DNA of 18,633 nt, taken from CAYGVX01 sp964544285. Its GTDB lineage: Archaea > Thermoproteota > Bathyarchaeia > Bathyarchaeales > SOJC01. Location of the stretch: the NCBI GenBank assembly GCA_964544285.1, contig CAZJAQ010000026.1, positions 1-18,633 of the forward strand, in the 5' to 3' direction. This document shows positions 7,129 through 14,584 of this stretch, in pieces. The position numbers were made by a program, and so were the translations under genes. Positions within the stretch are counted from its first letter, which is position 1; every line of letters begins with the position of its first letter. The notes under the pieces are model-generated. The model made no database searches and was not told the origin of the DNA. It saw nothing but the letters and a program-made list of their open reading frames with translations.

Positions 7129-7164
7129 GTGGAAACGCAGAAATACGAGATGTCTAAAACATGA
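7129..7164 (+). CDS. Possible 11-codon leader peptide before padR
   Basis: A GTG at 7129 sits five bases after a strong Shine-Dalgarno (AAGGGGGAA, about 7118-7126) and opens an 11-residue frame, VETQKYEMSKT, ending in TGA. That TGA overlaps the ATG of the next PadR gene as ATGA (7161-7164), the usual arrangement for translational coupling. The PadR gene itself lacks a strong Shine-Dalgarno. This could be a coupled leader. It could also mark the true N-terminus of the PadR gene with an indel in between. Small size keeps confidence low. Confidence 0.3.
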   Translation: METQKYEMSKT

Positions 7165-7511
7165 CATACATGCCTGAAGGGTTCAAGAACGAAATTGTTC
7201 AACGCATGTTCAGAAACTTCCTCGATTTGATGGTTCTGAGACTCGTGAAAGCGGAACCCCTGTGGGGGTACAAGATCATCAGGGACGTGGAAGAAGAGTA
7301 CGGTGTAACCTTACGCCACGGCGCACTGTACCCTCTCCTCAACAATTTGGAAAAGAAGGGGTTGATGAGGAGCAAGAAAGAAGCGAGAAAGGGACGCGTC
7401 CGGAAAGTTTACGAGATAACATCAAAGGGCATACAGCTCGTTGACGCGTACAACGAATTTCTGAAGGAGCAGATGCAGAAACAAGACGTAAAGAACAGTC
7501 GTGTAGCGTGA
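7161..7511 (+). CDS. PadR family transcriptional regulator
   Basis: This 116-residue PadR-type winged-helix protein reads MFRNFLDLMVLRLVKAEPLWGYKIIRDVEEEYGVTLRHGALYPLLNNLEKKGLMRSKKEARKGRVRKVYEITSKG in its core (about 15-92). HGALYPLLNNLEKKGLM is the recognition-helix signature and the basic wing follows. A short acidic/polar helix (VDAYNEFLKEQMQKQ) ends it. The ATG at 7161 overlaps the stop of a possible 11-codon leader; the ATG at 7170 is an alternative. The gene is 55 bases upstream of the prenyl-synthase-like gene on the same strand and is the natural candidate to regulate it. It is a paralog of the divergent PadR at 6519. Confidence 0.9.
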   Translation: MTYMPEGFKNEIVQRMFRNFLDLMVLRLVKAEPLWGYKIIRDVEEEYGVTLRHGALYPLLNNLEKKGLMRSKKEARKGRVRKVYEITSKGIQLVDAYNEFLKEQMQKQDVKNSRVA

Positions 7512-7566
7512 TTCTTTTAAAGAGACACGTTTAAATAAGCTACTGCTATAACGTAGGGAATTTGTC

Positions 7567-8601
7567 ATGAAAAAAAGGCAAAACGTGCCGAGGGAAACCG
7601 GGAAGGAGCTTTTTGAAAAAGCCAAAGAACTGTGCGAGAAGGAAGGAAGGGAAGGGTGGAAACTAGCACAAGCGACTATGTTGAGAGAAAGGGCAAGCAA
7701 CCCGAGGCTTCAAGAAGCTATAGAATACATCATGCTCAAGTATCAGCCAGACTACTTCAGACCGGCACTGCTTTCTTTTTGCTGCAAAGCCGTGGGAGGA
7801 GATGCGAAAGACACGGTTCCTTTCGGAGCGGCCTTGACGTTGCTCGGGTGGGCTGTTGGAATCCATGACGACATAATCGACCAATCGAAAAAAAAAGGCA
7901 GATGCCCTACAGTTCCAGGAAAATTCGGGAATGACTTCGCTTTGATTTTAAGCGATGTCCTTCTGTTCAGGGGTTTCGCGTTGCTCCGAAAAACACTGGA
8001 ATCCAACATGCCTGCAGAAAGGTTCATCAGGAGTCTCGAAACTGTCGAGAAGATCTGGTTTGAGCAAAGCGTAGGAGAAGCAGTTGAGGTTCAATCTCGA
8101 GGACTATTGGATATAAGACTAGAAGAAGGTTTGGGAAAAATAAGGATGAGAGCATCAGAAATGGAAGCTTGTACGCGTATAGGAGGGATTATAGGCGGTG
8201 GTTCAGTTAGGCAAGTCGATGATTTGGGCAGTTATGGGAGGCTCGTCGGTATGATGAGCATTCTGAGGAACGAGTTAATAGATATGCTGGAATTCGATGC
8301 TCTTAGACGCCGAATTCGAAAGGAGTCCTTGCCGCTACCTGTACTATATGCGTTGCAGCAGGGAACAAACGTCAAACTTGTTTCGCTTATCAAGAATCCA
8401 AGATTGACTAAAAAAGCTCTACGAAACATTTCAAAACTGACCGATGATTCAGGTGGGATCGAATACATGGCAACCCTTATCGATAGAATGAACCGAGAGG
8501 CACGTAAGTATGCTAGAGCTTTCAAAAGCACGGAATTAGAAATAATGGCAACTTCGCTTCTTTTGCGCCCGACTGATTGGAAGCCGATGCTTTCGGGCTA
8601 A
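7567..8601 (+). CDS. Polyprenyl-synthetase-like protein with degenerate second Asp motif
   Basis: This 344-residue protein has the trans-isoprenyl diphosphate synthase fold signatures: YFRPALL (about 63-69), the first Asp-rich motif GIHDDIIDQS (D101, D102, D105), then KKKGRCPTVPGKFGNDFALILSDVLL, matching the family's 'rRG.pt.h..fG...ai..gd.ll'. The second Asp-rich motif, normally DDxxD, reads RNELID (about 234-239) with the first two Asp lost, and the KT motif of helix F seems to be RA (about 195-196). True synthases bind Mg-diphosphate through both Asp motifs, so chain-elongating activity is doubtful. It may be a divergent prenyltransferase, a regulatory subunit or a terpene-cyclising enzyme. 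A PadR regulator lies immediately upstream. Confidence 0.8.
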   Translation: MKKRQNVPRETGKELFEKAKELCEKEGREGWKLAQATMLRERASNPRLQEAIEYIMLKYQPDYFRPALLSFCCKAVGGDAKDTVPFGAALTLLGWAVGIHDDIIDQSKKKGRCPTVPGKFGNDFALILSDVLLFRGFALLRKTLESNMPAERFIRSLETVEKIWFEQSVGEAVEVQSRGLLDIRLEEGLGKIRMRASEMEACTRIGGIIGGGSVRQVDDLGSYGRLVGMMSILRNELIDMLEFDALRRRIRKESLPLPVLYALQQGTNVKLVSLIKNPRLTKKALRNISKLTDDSGGIEYMATLIDRMNREARKYARAFKSTELEIMATSLLLRPTDWKPMLSG

Positions 8602-8691
8602 GAAGCGCCCCAGCTCCATGTGGACCTTGCTGGAACTCTCGGAGCCTTCTTCTTCATCTCTCTCATCCCGAACTGTATTTGTGTAGAACAC

Positions 8692-8700
8692 CTTATTTAA
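8692..8700 (+). promoter_or_regulatory. TATA-like box upstream of the MFS gene
   Basis: TTATTTAA in the 212-base gap between the prenyl-synthase-like gene and the MFS gene resembles an archaeal TATA box. Initiation about 25 bases on would give a leader of roughly 95-100 bases before the MFS start. A second AT-rich site (AATTTAAG, about 8771-8778) is nearer to the start and may be the real one. Nothing else is seen in this gap. Confidence 0.3.
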
Positions 8701-8813
8701 GCGTTTTTGTTCTACGCATGGACACAATCGAAATCAGAATATTAAATGTTTATTTTCAATTCTTAACCTTAATTTAAGGGGTTATTTCAACGTAAATCCG
8801 TAAGCTTCGTGTA

Positions 8814-10049
8814 GTGTCAATGATGCCTCTTCGATTTCGAGAAAATAACGGCTTCACTAGAGAGCATATTGTAGCTCTTCTTCTATTGTTTAACTCATTT
8901 TCTTGGTATTTCCTCGGGCGAATAACAGTAGCCAAATACACCAACATTGTAGGTAGCGATAGCGTTGCGAATCTCTGTCTAGAAGCAGCCTTTCCCCTTT
9001 CCATAATAATATCTGCCTTGATTGGAGCAGCCTTTTTGTCAAAAGCCCAGAAAACTAGGTTCCTTCGTAATTGGTTTCTTATTGGTACCATGGCTTCGCT
9101 GTTTCCAGCAATCCCAGTTGGCAACTCATTTGTTGCCGCAATCACAGTCATCGTTGTTCTAGGCAGCTCGTTAGGACTTGGAATGCCCCATCTCTTAAGT
9201 TATTTTGCACGTTCCATACCCATTGAGAATCGAGGGAAGATAGGTGGGCTCACTTTTTTCATTGTTACGATTAGCGCACCCTTCGTTATAGTAACTACAT
9301 CGATGATGGATCTAGTGTCCAGTGCGATTTTCCTTTCGATATGGAGAAGTTGGAGTATACCCATAACATTTCTATTTCCGAAGAAAGATGGATTGGAGTT
9401 TCATTATGAAAGAAGAGCGTCTTTTATTAGCGTATTTCGTGACAAGTCCTTTGGTCTGTACTTCTTAGCATGGCTTATGTTCTCCATGGTGGATGGACTT
9501 GAGGAAATGTTATCCACTCAAATAGGGAAATCGGATCTTGTGATGAATGTAGTCCAGCTTGGCATTGCAGGATTCTCGGCTCTGATAGCGGGCATGTTTG
9601 CTGATTGGACTGGACGGAAGAGAGTGATTATATCTGGTTTCGTTTCGTTGGGTATTGCCTATGCCATTCTTGGAATAGCTCCGCAGCTGTTGATTTCGCG
9701 GTATTTTTTCATCGTCGTAAGTGGCTTTGCAATCGGATTATTGTGGACAATGTTTACTATTGTGATGTGGGGTGAACTTTCTAGACATGGCGCCGAGAAT
9801 TACTATGCAGTCGGAGAGGCACCCTACTTCTTAACTCAACTAGTTTCTCTGCTTTTTGCTCCTTACGTTGCGTTGATTCCTGGAACAAGTGCTTTCTCGT
9901 TAGCTGCGTTTTTTCTCTTCATCGCAGTGATACCACTTCTCTACGCCCCAGAAACGCTACCTGAAAAGAAAATCCAAGATCGCCAACTAAAAATATACAC
10001 TGAAGAAGCCCTCAAAATAAGACAAAAAGTCGAACAAAAACAAAAATGA
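8814..10049 (+). CDS. MFS transporter
   Basis: This polytopic protein has 411 residues and about eleven to twelve hydrophobic helices in two halves, joined by a cytoplasmic loop (FPKKDGLEFHYERRASFISVFRDKSFG, about 188-213). GMFADWTGRKRVIISG in the second half is the major-facilitator motif A (G-x-x-x-D-x-x-G-R-K/R), and IPIENRGKIGGLT in the first half is a weaker counterpart. The C-terminal 35 residues are charged and cytoplasmic. The GTG at 8814 is followed by two ATG codons (8820 and 8823) that are equally good starts. The transported substrate cannot be inferred. PadR-controlled genes are often exporters, but the regulators are not adjacent. A T6 run at 10106-10111 follows. Confidence 0.8.
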   Translation: MSMMPLRFRENNGFTREHIVALLLLFNSFSWYFLGRITVAKYTNIVGSDSVANLCLEAAFPLSIIISALIGAAFLSKAQKTRFLRNWFLIGTMASLFPAIPVGNSFVAAITVIVVLGSSLGLGMPHLLSYFARSIPIENRGKIGGLTFFIVTISAPFVIVTTSMMDLVSSAIFLSIWRSWSIPITFLFPKKDGLEFHYERRASFISVFRDKSFGLYFLAWLMFSMVDGLEEMLSTQIGKSDLVMNVVQLGIAGFSALIAGMFADWTGRKRVIISGFVSLGIAYAILGIAPQLLISRYFFIVVSGFAIGLLWTMFTIVMWGELSRHGAENYYAVGEAPYFLTQLVSLLFAPYVALIPGTSAFSLAAFFLFIAVIPLLYAPETLPEKKIQDRQLKIYTEEALKIRQKVEQKQK

Positions 10050-10105
10050 AACCACTTACGCCTTAGCCTGTAGAAGAAGAACAAGCTCGACTATTTAACA
10101 AAGGC

Positions 10106-10111
10106 TTTTTT
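10106..10111 (+). terminator. Oligo-T terminator after the MFS gene
   Basis: A run of six T about 57 bases past the MFS stop, directly before the promoter of the next gene, fits archaeal U-tract termination. No hairpin is evident. Confidence 0.4.
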
Positions 10112-10112
10112 C

Positions 10113-10123
10113 CATAAACAATA
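10113..10123 (+). promoter_or_regulatory. TATA-like box for the beta-helix protein gene
   Basis: CATAAACAATA lies about 25-35 bases upstream of the ATG at 10148. With no Shine-Dalgarno next to that ATG, this suggests a leaderless or nearly leaderless transcript. Confidence 0.4.
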
Positions 10124-10147
10124 AGAACCAAAGCAGACACAGAGTAA

Positions 10148-11652
10148 ATGACATCTATGAAATCTGCTTTAGCCATTTTTGTTTTATCTGTGCTTCTTCT
10201 TGCGGGTTTCCTCAGGCTTTCCTCTACGCATCATCGAAAAGAAAAGGTGATTCGGTCAGCCAAATCTGGAGGGTTTGTAACATGAACACGAGCTTAGGCT
10301 ACGACACTATACAAGAAGCTATTAACGCGCCAGAAACGTTGGACGGGCACATTCTTATCCTCGACCCTTTCGTTTTCTACGAGAATGTCGTCGTGAACAA
10401 ATCGGTTAGCCTAAATGGAGCGGTTTGGATCGAGCACCCGGAAATGATGACCACTATCAACGGTAACGGAAGTGGGAACGTAATAACCATAATGGTTGAT
10501 GGTGTTAAACTAAATATCATGAGAATAGTTAACGGAACAAACGGAATCAGGCTTCAAGCCGTAAACAGTTGCGAGTTGGGTCCAGGATTGGAGACCAATT
10601 ATATCAGTCAAAACGGCATCGTCCTCGAACGCTCCTCAAACAATGCCATCTTGAGGAGTAAAATAAACGGTAACGATTGCGGAATTCTCATGAGAGAGCT
10701 TTGCTGTGGCAACAGCATCTCAGAAAACGAGGTAACTTCAGAAAACTTTGGTATCCATCTCTTGAATTCCAGCAACGATAACAGTATCCGTGGAAACAAC
10801 GTTACGAGCAACATTATGAGCATCCGATTCGCTCATTCCTGCCTGTATAACAGCATCTGCGGAAACAAGATAGTGAAGAATGTGTATGGCATCAACCTAG
10901 ACTATCAATGTAACAACAACAAAATTTCGGGAAACGACATAGCGTCGAACAGCTTTTCGGGCATCATCCCCTTCCACAGCCATAATAACGTTATTTGCGG
11001 AAACAACATAACGAACAGCTACATCGGCATCGCCCCCACCTCTTGTTATGGAAACATTTTTTGTCACAACAACATCATGAACAACACCCACCAAGTCGAC
11101 ACCTATAATTCCACGGATGTTTGGAATGGCAGCTATCCTCCCGAGGGTAACCACTGGAGCGACTACGCTGGAGTAGACTTGAACAACGACGGCATAGGAG
11201 ATGGATGGTATGAAATTGACGGAAACAACAGAGACCCCTATCCTCTGATGGGTCCTTTCCATAGTTACAACACTTCGTTGGGGAAGCATGTTGACGTAAT
11301 CTCCAACTCAACGATAGAAAGTTTCCAATATTCTGTGGCTAACACCACAATCAAGATGCGTGTTTCTAACATGACTTCCAGCCAAACTCACGGATTCTGC
11401 AGAGTGACTATTCCCCACGAAATACTCTTTGAACCGTTCAACGTCACTGTAGACGGAGCCAACCCAACCTACTGGAACTACACGCTCTACGACAATGAGA
11501 CACACAGGTGGATATACTTCGAGTACGAACACTCCACACGCGAAATAGTCATAGTCCCAGAGTTCCCGTCACCATTCATTCTTCCATTCTTGATGGTTGC
11601 AGTCTTACTGACAGCCGTGTTCTGCAGGAGAAAGACGGCTAAGGCTTGGTGA
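10148..11652 (+). CDS. Exported NosD-like right-handed beta-helix protein, frameshifted near N-terminus
   Basis: The ATG at 10148 gives a signal peptide (MTSMKSALAIFVLSVLLLAG). The frame one base back then gives FPQAFLYASSKRKGDSVSQIWRVCNMNTSLGYDTIQEAINAPETLDGH, a typical start of archaeal beta-helix surface proteins. One missing T in GGGTTTCC (about 10204-10207) explains the break, and the repaired length is 501 residues. The intact frame alone begins at 10282. The middle has Asn-rich repeats (SGNDIAS, CGNNITNS, CHNNIMNN) of a NosD-type helix, closing with GNHWSDYAGVDLNNDGIGDGWYEIDGNNRDPYPLMG. A beta-sandwich-like region follows. The tail is EFPSPFILPFLMVAVLLTAVFCRRKTAKAW: a PEF-type motif, a helix and a basic end, as in archaeosortase substrates. 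Likely a surface protein; the ligand is unknown. Confidence 0.8.
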
Positions 11653-11658
11653 CCCGTT

Positions 11659-12117
11659 ATGTCGACTCTCCTAATCCTCTACAACACCAGAACCGGAAAC
11701 ACTGAACAAATGGCAAATGCCGTAGAGAAAGGCGCAAAAACAGTCAAAGGCGTAGAAGTCACCCTCACATATCACGCCATCCCAGAAGACCTCCAAAAAG
11801 CCGACGCCCTCATAATCGGCGTCCCCACCTACAACCACCACATGACCCTCGACGTCCAAAACCTCCTAGAAAAAACAGCACAGAACAACATCGCACTGAG
11901 AGACAAGCCCGCAGCCGCCTTCGGGTCCTACGGCTGGAGCGGCGAAGCCCCACGACAAGCGCTGGAAATTCTGCGAAACAAGTTCCAGATGAAAACGATA
12001 GAACCACCCGTCTTAGCCAACTACAGTCCAGACGAAAGAGTCCTCAAAGAATGCGAAGAACTGGGTAGAAAAGTCGCCGAGATGCTCCCTCAAGCTGCAG
12101 AGATGCGAAGAGAATAA
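11659..12117 (+). CDS. Flavodoxin family protein
   Basis: This 152-residue FMN-binding electron carrier has the N-terminal phosphate loop LYNTRTGNTEQMA (T10-T15 bind the FMN phosphate), then IIGVPTYNHHM (about 52-62) and FGSYGWSGEAPRQ (about 88-100) as the two loops that flank the isoalloxazine ring. The GSYGWSGEA form is shared with the flavodoxin domain of archaeal A-type flavoproteins (FprA), but the metallo-beta-lactamase domain is absent, so this is a free flavodoxin. It starts six bases after the stop of the beta-helix gene and leads a run of three genes ending in riboflavin kinase, the enzyme that makes its cofactor. Its electron partners are not shown in the window. Confidence 0.9.
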   Translation: MSTLLILYNTRTGNTEQMANAVEKGAKTVKGVEVTLTYHAIPEDLQKADALIIGVPTYNHHMTLDVQNLLEKTAQNNIALRDKPAAAFGSYGWSGEAPRQALEILRNKFQMKTIEPPVLANYSPDERVLKECEELGRKVAEMLPQAAEMRRE

Positions 12118-12162
12118 AAACAAACACGCAGTAAATACAGACCATAAGGAGAAGAGCAACAG

Positions 12163-12525
12163 ATGAGCGAACTCGAGATAAGATACGAACCCTTCAAAGA
12201 AATCATCGTCATGGAAGAAACCCAATTCCCAACCCCTGAAGACTTGGCAAGGTTCACTAACATCGTCGCAGGAGGAAAAACAGCGGGCGTATATTGGGCT
12301 AAGGGGATAGTTTTCATCTATTTCCCCCTATCAGTGAACACCGAGACTGCCGCAAGAGAACTCGTCGAAAAGCGCAGAGTCTACTGGGCATTCCTAAGCT
12401 ACGCCTCTATGCCCGCCTACAAGCCTCTCATCGAGACGAAGGAGAAGATAATCGTTCCAGTCCTTGACATGTCAGCCAACCCGCTATTCCAGAAAGTTAC
12501 CGAATGGCTGAAAAAACAGAAATAA
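12163..12525 (+). CDS. Conserved-looking protein of unknown function (120 aa)
   Basis: This 120-residue soluble protein starts at an ATG with a strong Shine-Dalgarno (AAGGAGAA, about 12147-12154). It has no signal peptide, membrane helix or metal motif. The sequence reads as a compact alpha/beta domain: IRYEPFKEIIVMEE, a helix (PEDLARFTNIV), then GVYWAKGIVFIYFPL, a helix (ETAARELVEKRRVYWAFL) and KEKIIVPVLDMSANPLFQKVTEWLKKQK. I do not recognise the family. It sits between flavodoxin (45 bases upstream) and riboflavin kinase (40 bases downstream) on the same strand, so a role linked to flavin or redox is possible by context only. Confidence 0.75.
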   Translation: MSELEIRYEPFKEIIVMEETQFPTPEDLARFTNIVAGGKTAGVYWAKGIVFIYFPLSVNTETAARELVEKRRVYWAFLSYASMPAYKPLIETKEKIIVPVLDMSANPLFQKVTEWLKKQK

Positions 12526-12565
12526 CCACGATGTGTGAGCCTATCTTCTCTGCAAGGAAAGCCAG

Positions 12566-12976
12566 ATGCAAGCATTTGCAGTGAAAGGCGTAGTGTTCAG
12601 TGGCGAAGGAATCGGAAGCCAATTCGTCAAAATTCCATGGGCAACAAGACAAATAGGAGAAAAACTAGGCTTCAAGCCTTATCCAGGCACGTTAAACATC
12701 CGCCTCTCAAAAGCCGAGACGAAAGAAGTGGAAACGATTTTGAAGAAGGCTAGGGGCATCGACATAGTCCCCGCGGAGGGATTCTTTCCTGCACGTTGCT
12801 TTAGGGCATTAATAGGGAACAAAGTTAGAGGGGCGGTCATCATTCCCGAGAAGCCAAGTTATCCGTCCAACGTTTTAGAAATTCTTGCACCAGTCAACCT
12901 GCGCAGAACATTATCGCTCGAAGACGGCGACGAAGTTGAAACAATCATCTTCTTAAATGTCAACGTAGAGGTTTAA
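12566..12976 (+). CDS. ribK: CTP-dependent riboflavin kinase
   Basis: This 136-residue archaeal riboflavin kinase (DUF120 family) phosphorylates riboflavin to FMN using CTP. Motifs are in the family order: VVFSGEGIGSQFVKIPWATRQIGEKLGFKPYPGTLNIRL (about 9-47, with GEG near the nucleotide site and the PGTLN riboflavin/Mg loop), EGFFPARCFRALIGNKVRGAVIIPEKPSYPSNVLEILAPVNLRRTLSLEDGDEV (about 71-123). Length is normal for the stand-alone enzyme; there is no N-terminal helix-turn-helix fusion. The ATG at 12566 has AAGGAAAG about ten bases upstream. It lies in a row with flavodoxin. Its 3' end overlaps the converging acyl-CoA synthetase gene by 17 bases. Confidence 0.93.
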   Translation: MQAFAVKGVVFSGEGIGSQFVKIPWATRQIGEKLGFKPYPGTLNIRLSKAETKEVETILKKARGIDIVPAEGFFPARCFRALIGNKVRGAVIIPEKPSYPSNVLEILAPVNLRRTLSLEDGDEVETIIFLNVNVEV

Positions 12977-14465
12977 CGAGGTGCCTCTTCGTACAAATCT
13001 CCAGATAATCGTTGAAGCAGTCGATTTTCCTCAAGTAATTCCCATAATGGACTAGGGCAGCCATCGCGCGGGCAGCGTCTTCGGGCGAGGAATATGCGGG
13101 TATTCCTTGTTTTTCGAACCTTGAACGGATGAACATCGCCATCTCTGTTTCTCCGATGTCGCAGGCGACGATGGGCTTTGTGCAGTGCTTCGTCAGGTTT
13201 GCTATTCGGTCCACAAAGTCTTCTTGGAGGGCGGGAGTATGATGCAGTCCGAGCACGATTAGCCCGTAAACCTCCGACGCTTCGAGCAAGATTCTTGCTG
13301 ACAGTTCGAACATTTCGGAGGTTGCCGAGCCCGTGATGTCGACGGGGTTTAGGTTTGTGGCGAATTTGGGCATTTTTCCCTCTTGCTTGAGTTTTTCGAA
13401 TTTTTGTAGGATTTCGTCGGAGAATTTCTTCACTGTAAGACCTCGGGATTCGCATTCGTCGACAGCCATGACGCTTGGTCCTCCGGCGTCGGTGAGGATT
13501 CCGATGTTGTTTCCCGCGGCTGGTGGTTGGAAGGCGAAGGCTTTGCCGATGTCGAAGAATTCCTCCATGTCCTTGGCTCGGATCACGCCGACTTGTGCGA
13601 AGGCTGCGTCGTAGATTCTGTCGGAACCTGCGATGGCTCCCGTGTGGGAGGCGGCGGCTCTTGCGCCCGCTTCGGATTTTCCGCTCTTGAAGGCTACTAT
13701 GGGCTTTCTTTTCGTGACTTTTTCTGCGACTTTCATGAATTCTCTGCCTGCTTCTATGGCTTCGGCGTAGAGGAGAATCACCCAAGTTTTGTCGTCGTGG
13801 AGGAAGTATTCTAGCATTTCTGGTTCAGCTACGTCGCATTTGTTTCCGAAACTCACGAATTTGCTTACTCCCATCTGTCTTCCCGCGAGGTAGTCGAGGG
13901 CGGCGACGCCGAAGGCTCCGCTTTGAGTGATCATCGCGATGTGTCCTGCCATGGGTCGTGGGGTTGCGACGAATTCGTCTCCGGTTGTTAGTATTTTAGT
14001 TTCGGGTAAGAAGAGCATGTCGACGCCGGTGCTTATGTCGTAGACGCCGAGGCAGTTGGGTCCTAGGATTCTGATGTTTGCTTTCTCTGCGACAGATGCT
14101 ATGGCGTTTTCGAGTTCGGTGTTTCCGATTTCGCTGAACCCTGCGGTAATAATCACTGCAGCCTTAACGCCTTTCGCAACAGCGTCTTTCATGACGTTAA
14201 GAACTGCGTCTGCGGGCACGACTATTACTACTAACTCGACTTCTCCCGCAACCTTAGATAAGGAAGGGGCGCTTTTGTATCCTAATATATAGTCCTCGCT
14301 CGGGTTTACGGGGTATAACTCGCCTTTGAACACGCCTCTTCGCTTGTTTTCCACAAAGTTCTTGAAAATCACGTGTCCTGCCTTGTTGATTTTTTTTGAG
14401 GCGCCCACTACTGCGACGGATTTCGGGTTGAAGAACGTGTCCATCTGCTTAGCGGTCAAGCTCAT
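12960..14465 (-). CDS. acdA: ADP-forming acetyl/acyl-CoA synthetase, alpha subunit
   Basis: This 501-residue alpha subunit belongs to the NDP-forming acyl-CoA synthetase family, which couples acyl-CoA hydrolysis to ADP phosphorylation during fermentation. It has an N-terminal CoA-binding Rossmann domain (FFNPKSVAVVGASKKINKAGHVIFKNF, about 11-37, and ILGPNCLGVY, 133-142). The ligase domain follows, with ITQSGAFGVAALD, SFGNKCDV and the phosphohistidine motif ASHTGAIAGSD (His274). A third domain has NIGILTDAGGPSVMAVD and NLNPVDITGSA. The ATP-grasp beta subunit is not fused and not in the window, so it must lie elsewhere. The ATG at 14465 has GGAG about eight bases upstream. Which acyl group is used cannot be told from sequence. 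Confidence 0.9.
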   Translation of the reverse strand: MSLTAKQMDTFFNPKSVAVVGASKKINKAGHVIFKNFVENKRRGVFKGELYPVNPSEDYILGYKSAPSLSKVAGEVELVVIVVPADAVLNVMKDAVAKGVKAAVIITAGFSEIGNTELENAIASVAEKANIRILGPNCLGVYDISTGVDMLFLPETKILTTGDEFVATPRPMAGHIAMITQSGAFGVAALDYLAGRQMGVSKFVSFGNKCDVAEPEMLEYFLHDDKTWVILLYAEAIEAGREFMKVAEKVTKRKPIVAFKSGKSEAGARAAASHTGAIAGSDRIYDAAFAQVGVIRAKDMEEFFDIGKAFAFQPPAAGNNIGILTDAGGPSVMAVDECESRGLTVKKFSDEILQKFEKLKQEGKMPKFATNLNPVDITGSATSEMFELSARILLEASEVYGLIVLGLHHTPALQEDFVDRIANLTKHCTKPIVACDIGETEMAMFIRSRFEKQGIPAYSSPEDAARAMAALVHYGNYLRKIDCFNDYLEICTKRHLVKPLR

Positions 14466-14584
14466 CTCTGTTTCTCCACTTTGGCAGCGATGCTCTAAGT
14501 GATTTATCTCACTATATGGATTTTACGATGCCATAGTTGTCTGACGAAAAGCGCGGACATTAAAAGAAGGAAATATTCTTCATA

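Noticed and set aside
8718..8777. 19-codon frame (MDTIEIRILNVYFQFLTLI) after a TATA-like box near the prenyl-synthase-like gene
   Set aside because: It was considered as a possible prenylated peptide substrate (as ComX is for ComQ). It lacks a Trp or Cys acceptor and a ribosome site, and lies in AT-rich leader sequence.
10600..11100. Repetitive Asn/Gly-rich DNA suggesting a tandem repeat or CRISPR-like array
   Set aside because: The repeats are at protein level (beta-helix rungs) with degenerate DNA, and there is no constant repeat with unique spacers.
10897..11289. 130-codon minus-strand frame inside the beta-helix gene
   Set aside because: It is the antisense shadow of Asn-rich repeats, giving a Val-rich meaningless product.
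12973..13785. 270-codon minus-strand open frame inside the acyl-CoA synthetase gene
   Set aside because: It is a shifted frame of a strongly supported gene. The product is extremely Arg/His/Ser-rich with no fold-like pattern, as expected from codon bias.
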